NCBI GenBank assembly: GCA_002362625.1
Contig: DEUP01000011.1
Location: 1 to 15,577 of the forward strand
Length of the DNA: 15,577 nucleotides
Direction: 5' to 3'
Source: Clostridiales bacterium UBA3259
GTDB taxonomy: Bacteria; Bacillota_A; Clostridia; Oscillospirales; Oscillospiraceae
Each line of letters begins with the position of its first letter. The first letter of the stretch is position 1. The notes beneath the pieces were generated by a model. The model was not told the DNA's origin. It saw nothing but the letters and a program-made list of their open reading frames with translations, and made no database searches. This document shows, one piece after another, positions 14,509-15,577 of the stretch. The translations under genes and the position numbers were made by a program.

Positions 14509-15390
14509 ATGGAAAAGCAGATTTCGGCCCAGGCTCTGACCATTATTCGGAAAATGCAGCAAAATGAGCTGACAGAAAGCGTGATTTACGAACGAATCGC
14601 CGCCTTTGCCGGTGGGGAGGAAAACAAGCAGACCTTGCTGCGGCTGTCCCAGGAGGAAAGGGCCCACTATGAAATTTGGAAGAAATACACCGGCGAGGCT
14701 ATGAAGCCTCAGATGGGCAAGGTGCGCAAGTTTACAGTGATGGCCCGGATCCTGGGCTTTACCTTCGCGGTGAAGCTGATGGAAAAAGGAGAAGAAGGCG
14801 CTCAGGAGGAATACGCGTTACTGGCGGCGGAGGTGGAGGAGAGCATCCACATCCGGCAGCAGGAGGAGGAGCATGAAAAGGCGCTGCTTGACATGCTGGA
14901 CGAGGAGCGGCTTCAATATGTGGGCAGCATGGTGCTTGGCCTGAATGACGCTCTGGTGGAGCTGACCGGTTCTCTGGCTGGTTTTGTTTTCGCGTTGCAG
15001 AACAACCGGCTCATTGCCCTGTCCGGCCTGATCGTGGGTATTTCCGCTACCTTCTCCATGGCCTCCAGCGAATTCCTGGCGGCCAGAAGCGAGGGGCGCA
15101 GCGACGCTCTGAAGTCCTGCACCTACACCGGTATTGCCTATCTGATTACCGTAGTGCTGCTGATCGCCCCGTATCTGATTTTTGGGGTCAATCAGTACAT
15201 TCCGGCCCTTGCTTGCATGCTGCTGGTGGTGGTATTGATCATTGGCGGCTTTACCTACTACACCTCCGTTGCCCAGGATCAGCCCTTTAAGCGGCGGTTC
15301 TGGGAGATGGCCTGCATCAGCATCGGCGTTGCGGTGATGAGCTTTGCAGTGGGCGTTCTGGCAAAGAATCTGCTGGGTGTTGAGGTATAA
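14509..15390 (+). CDS. Ferritin-like/VIT1 membrane transporter (rubrerythrin-CCC1 fusion)
   Basis: Probable iron or manganese exporter or sequestration protein at the cytoplasmic membrane. The 293-residue product joins an N-terminal rubrerythrin-like four-helix domain (about 1-130) with di-metal ExxH motifs at Glu50-His53 and Glu119-His122 plus Glu20/Glu23, to a C-terminal VIT1/CCC1 domain (about 139-293). The latter has GLNDALVELTGSLAGF (144-159), SMASSEFLAARSE (183-195) and hydrophobic segments at about 165-182, 207-225, 231-250 and 268-286. This resembles the erythrin-VIT (MbfA-like) family, which exports iron under oxidative stress. ATG 14509 has GAGGGAGG 8 bases upstream; the reading frame extends to 14416 but that part lies over the promoter. 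Followed by a GC-rich stem-loop. Confidence 0.9.
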   Translation: MEKQISAQALTIIRKMQQNELTESVIYERIAAFAGGEENKQTLLRLSQEERAHYEIWKKYTGEAMKPQMGKVRKFTVMARILGFTFAVKLMEKGEEGAQEEYALLAAEVEESIHIRQQEEEHEKALLDMLDEERLQYVGSMVLGLNDALVELTGSLAGFVFALQNNRLIALSGLIVGISATFSMASSEFLAARSEGRSDALKSCTYTGIAYLITVVLLIAPYLIFGVNQYIPALACMLLVVVLIIGGFTYYTSVAQDQPFKRRFWEMACISIGVAVMSFAVGVLAKNLLGVEV

Positions 15391-15416
15391 CCAGGTCTTT
15401 GTGTCTGTACACCAAA

Positions 15417-15448
15417 CGGGCAGCGGTCTGCAAAATGGCCGCTGCCCG
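15417..15448 (+). terminator. GC-rich stem-loop, likely terminator of the ferritin-VIT gene
   Basis: CGGGCAGCGG (15417-15426) and CCGCTGCCCG (15439-15448) are perfect 10-bp arms around a 12-base loop. The 3' flank is GATTCTGT, with only a weak U run. It lies 27 bases after the stop codon. It may be a terminator with a poor U tract or a 3' stabilising hairpin. Confidence 0.6.
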
Positions 15449-15501
15449 GATTCTGTACTGATAGAAACCGGAGAAATGGGGCAAAATCCGTAAAAAAGGG
15501 A

Positions 15502-15530
15502 TTGCAAAACCGGGAAAGACATGTTATAAT
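15502..15530 (+). promoter_or_regulatory. Near-consensus sigma-A promoter with extended -10
   Basis: TTGCAA (15502-15507), a 17-base spacer and TATAAT (15525-15530), with TG one base before the -10 box (TGT TATAAT). Transcription should start near 15536-15537 and run off the window. It is the strongest promoter in the window by eye, which fits a stable RNA or highly expressed gene. Confidence 0.8.
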
Positions 15531-15535
15531 ACCCC

Positions 15536-15577
15536 GTGTGCCCGGTCAAGGGGCCCTCCACATTGGGATGTCGCCAA
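15536..15577 (+). ncRNA. ffs: Possible 5' part of small SRP RNA (4.5S), truncated by the window
   Basis: Directly below a near-consensus promoter, with no ribosome binding site or start codon, lie about 42 GC-rich bases ending GTCGCCAA. In small bacterial SRP RNAs a CCAA- or ACC-type segment lies about 40 bases from the 5' end, just before the conserved apical GGTCAGG...GGAAGGAAGCAGC loop. That loop would fall just outside the window, so the identity cannot be confirmed. An unrelated leader RNA is an equally open possibility. Confidence 0.3.

Noticed and set aside
1..15577. CRISPR arrays, tRNA genes, insertion sequences, toxin-antitoxin or defence genes
   Set aside because: Looked for repeats, cloverleaf-like or transposase sequences and small two-gene modules; found none that hold up.

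Overview
The window is the late (structure and lysis) half of a prophage, followed by four host-type genetic units. Every supported gene is on the + strand. The DNA is GC-rich (a sampled stretch of the portal gene is about 68% GC) and uses strong purine-rich ribosome binding sites with GTG and TTG starts. Together with the protein types (N4-gp56 type capsid, BppU-like fibre protein, holin family 4, M14 peptidase with a D-Glu-type motif set, rubrerythrin-VIT fusion), this suggests a GC-rich gut Clostridia, probably an Oscillospiraceae-like Bacillota. That taxonomic guess is inference.

Positions 53-3744 hold packaging: terminase small subunit, terminase large subunit and portal. Positions 3754-6267 hold the head: scaffold, N4-gp56 major capsid protein, a small 68-residue protein and a probable head-tail connector, with a terminator-like hairpin in the only sizeable gap (5852-5879). 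Positions 6281-11048 hold what I read as the tail: a 585-residue protein that may be the nozzle of a short tail, two unassigned virion-type proteins, a BppU-like fibre protein and a second fibre/receptor-binding protein whose last third is unusually AT-rich. Positions 11062-12694 hold a tight chain of small proteins, an M15 endolysin and a holin. No tape-measure, major tail or tail-chaperone gene interrupts the series, so the phage looks podovirus-like.

From about 12700 the content changes. An FMN nitroreductase-like gene has its own promoter with an 8-bp inverted repeat over the -10 box. It is followed by an M14 gamma-D-glutamyl-type peptidase, then a ferritin-like/VIT1 iron or manganese transporter with a near-consensus promoter and a leader able to form mutually exclusive hairpins. 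After this gene comes a GC-rich stem-loop, and at the right edge a near-consensus promoter whose transcript would leave the window; its first 40 or so bases are compatible with the 5' arm of a small SRP (4.5S) RNA. No integrase, repressor, tRNA or CRISPR is visible. The phage-host junction most likely lies between 12695 and about 12785, but no attachment site can be shown from one end alone.

Nothing here is clearly a new defence or mobile system. The most interesting points are the short-tailed architecture carrying a BppU-type fibre, the AT-rich swapped-looking tip domain, a pair of related microproteins ahead of the lysin, and the switch-like leader of the iron transporter gene.
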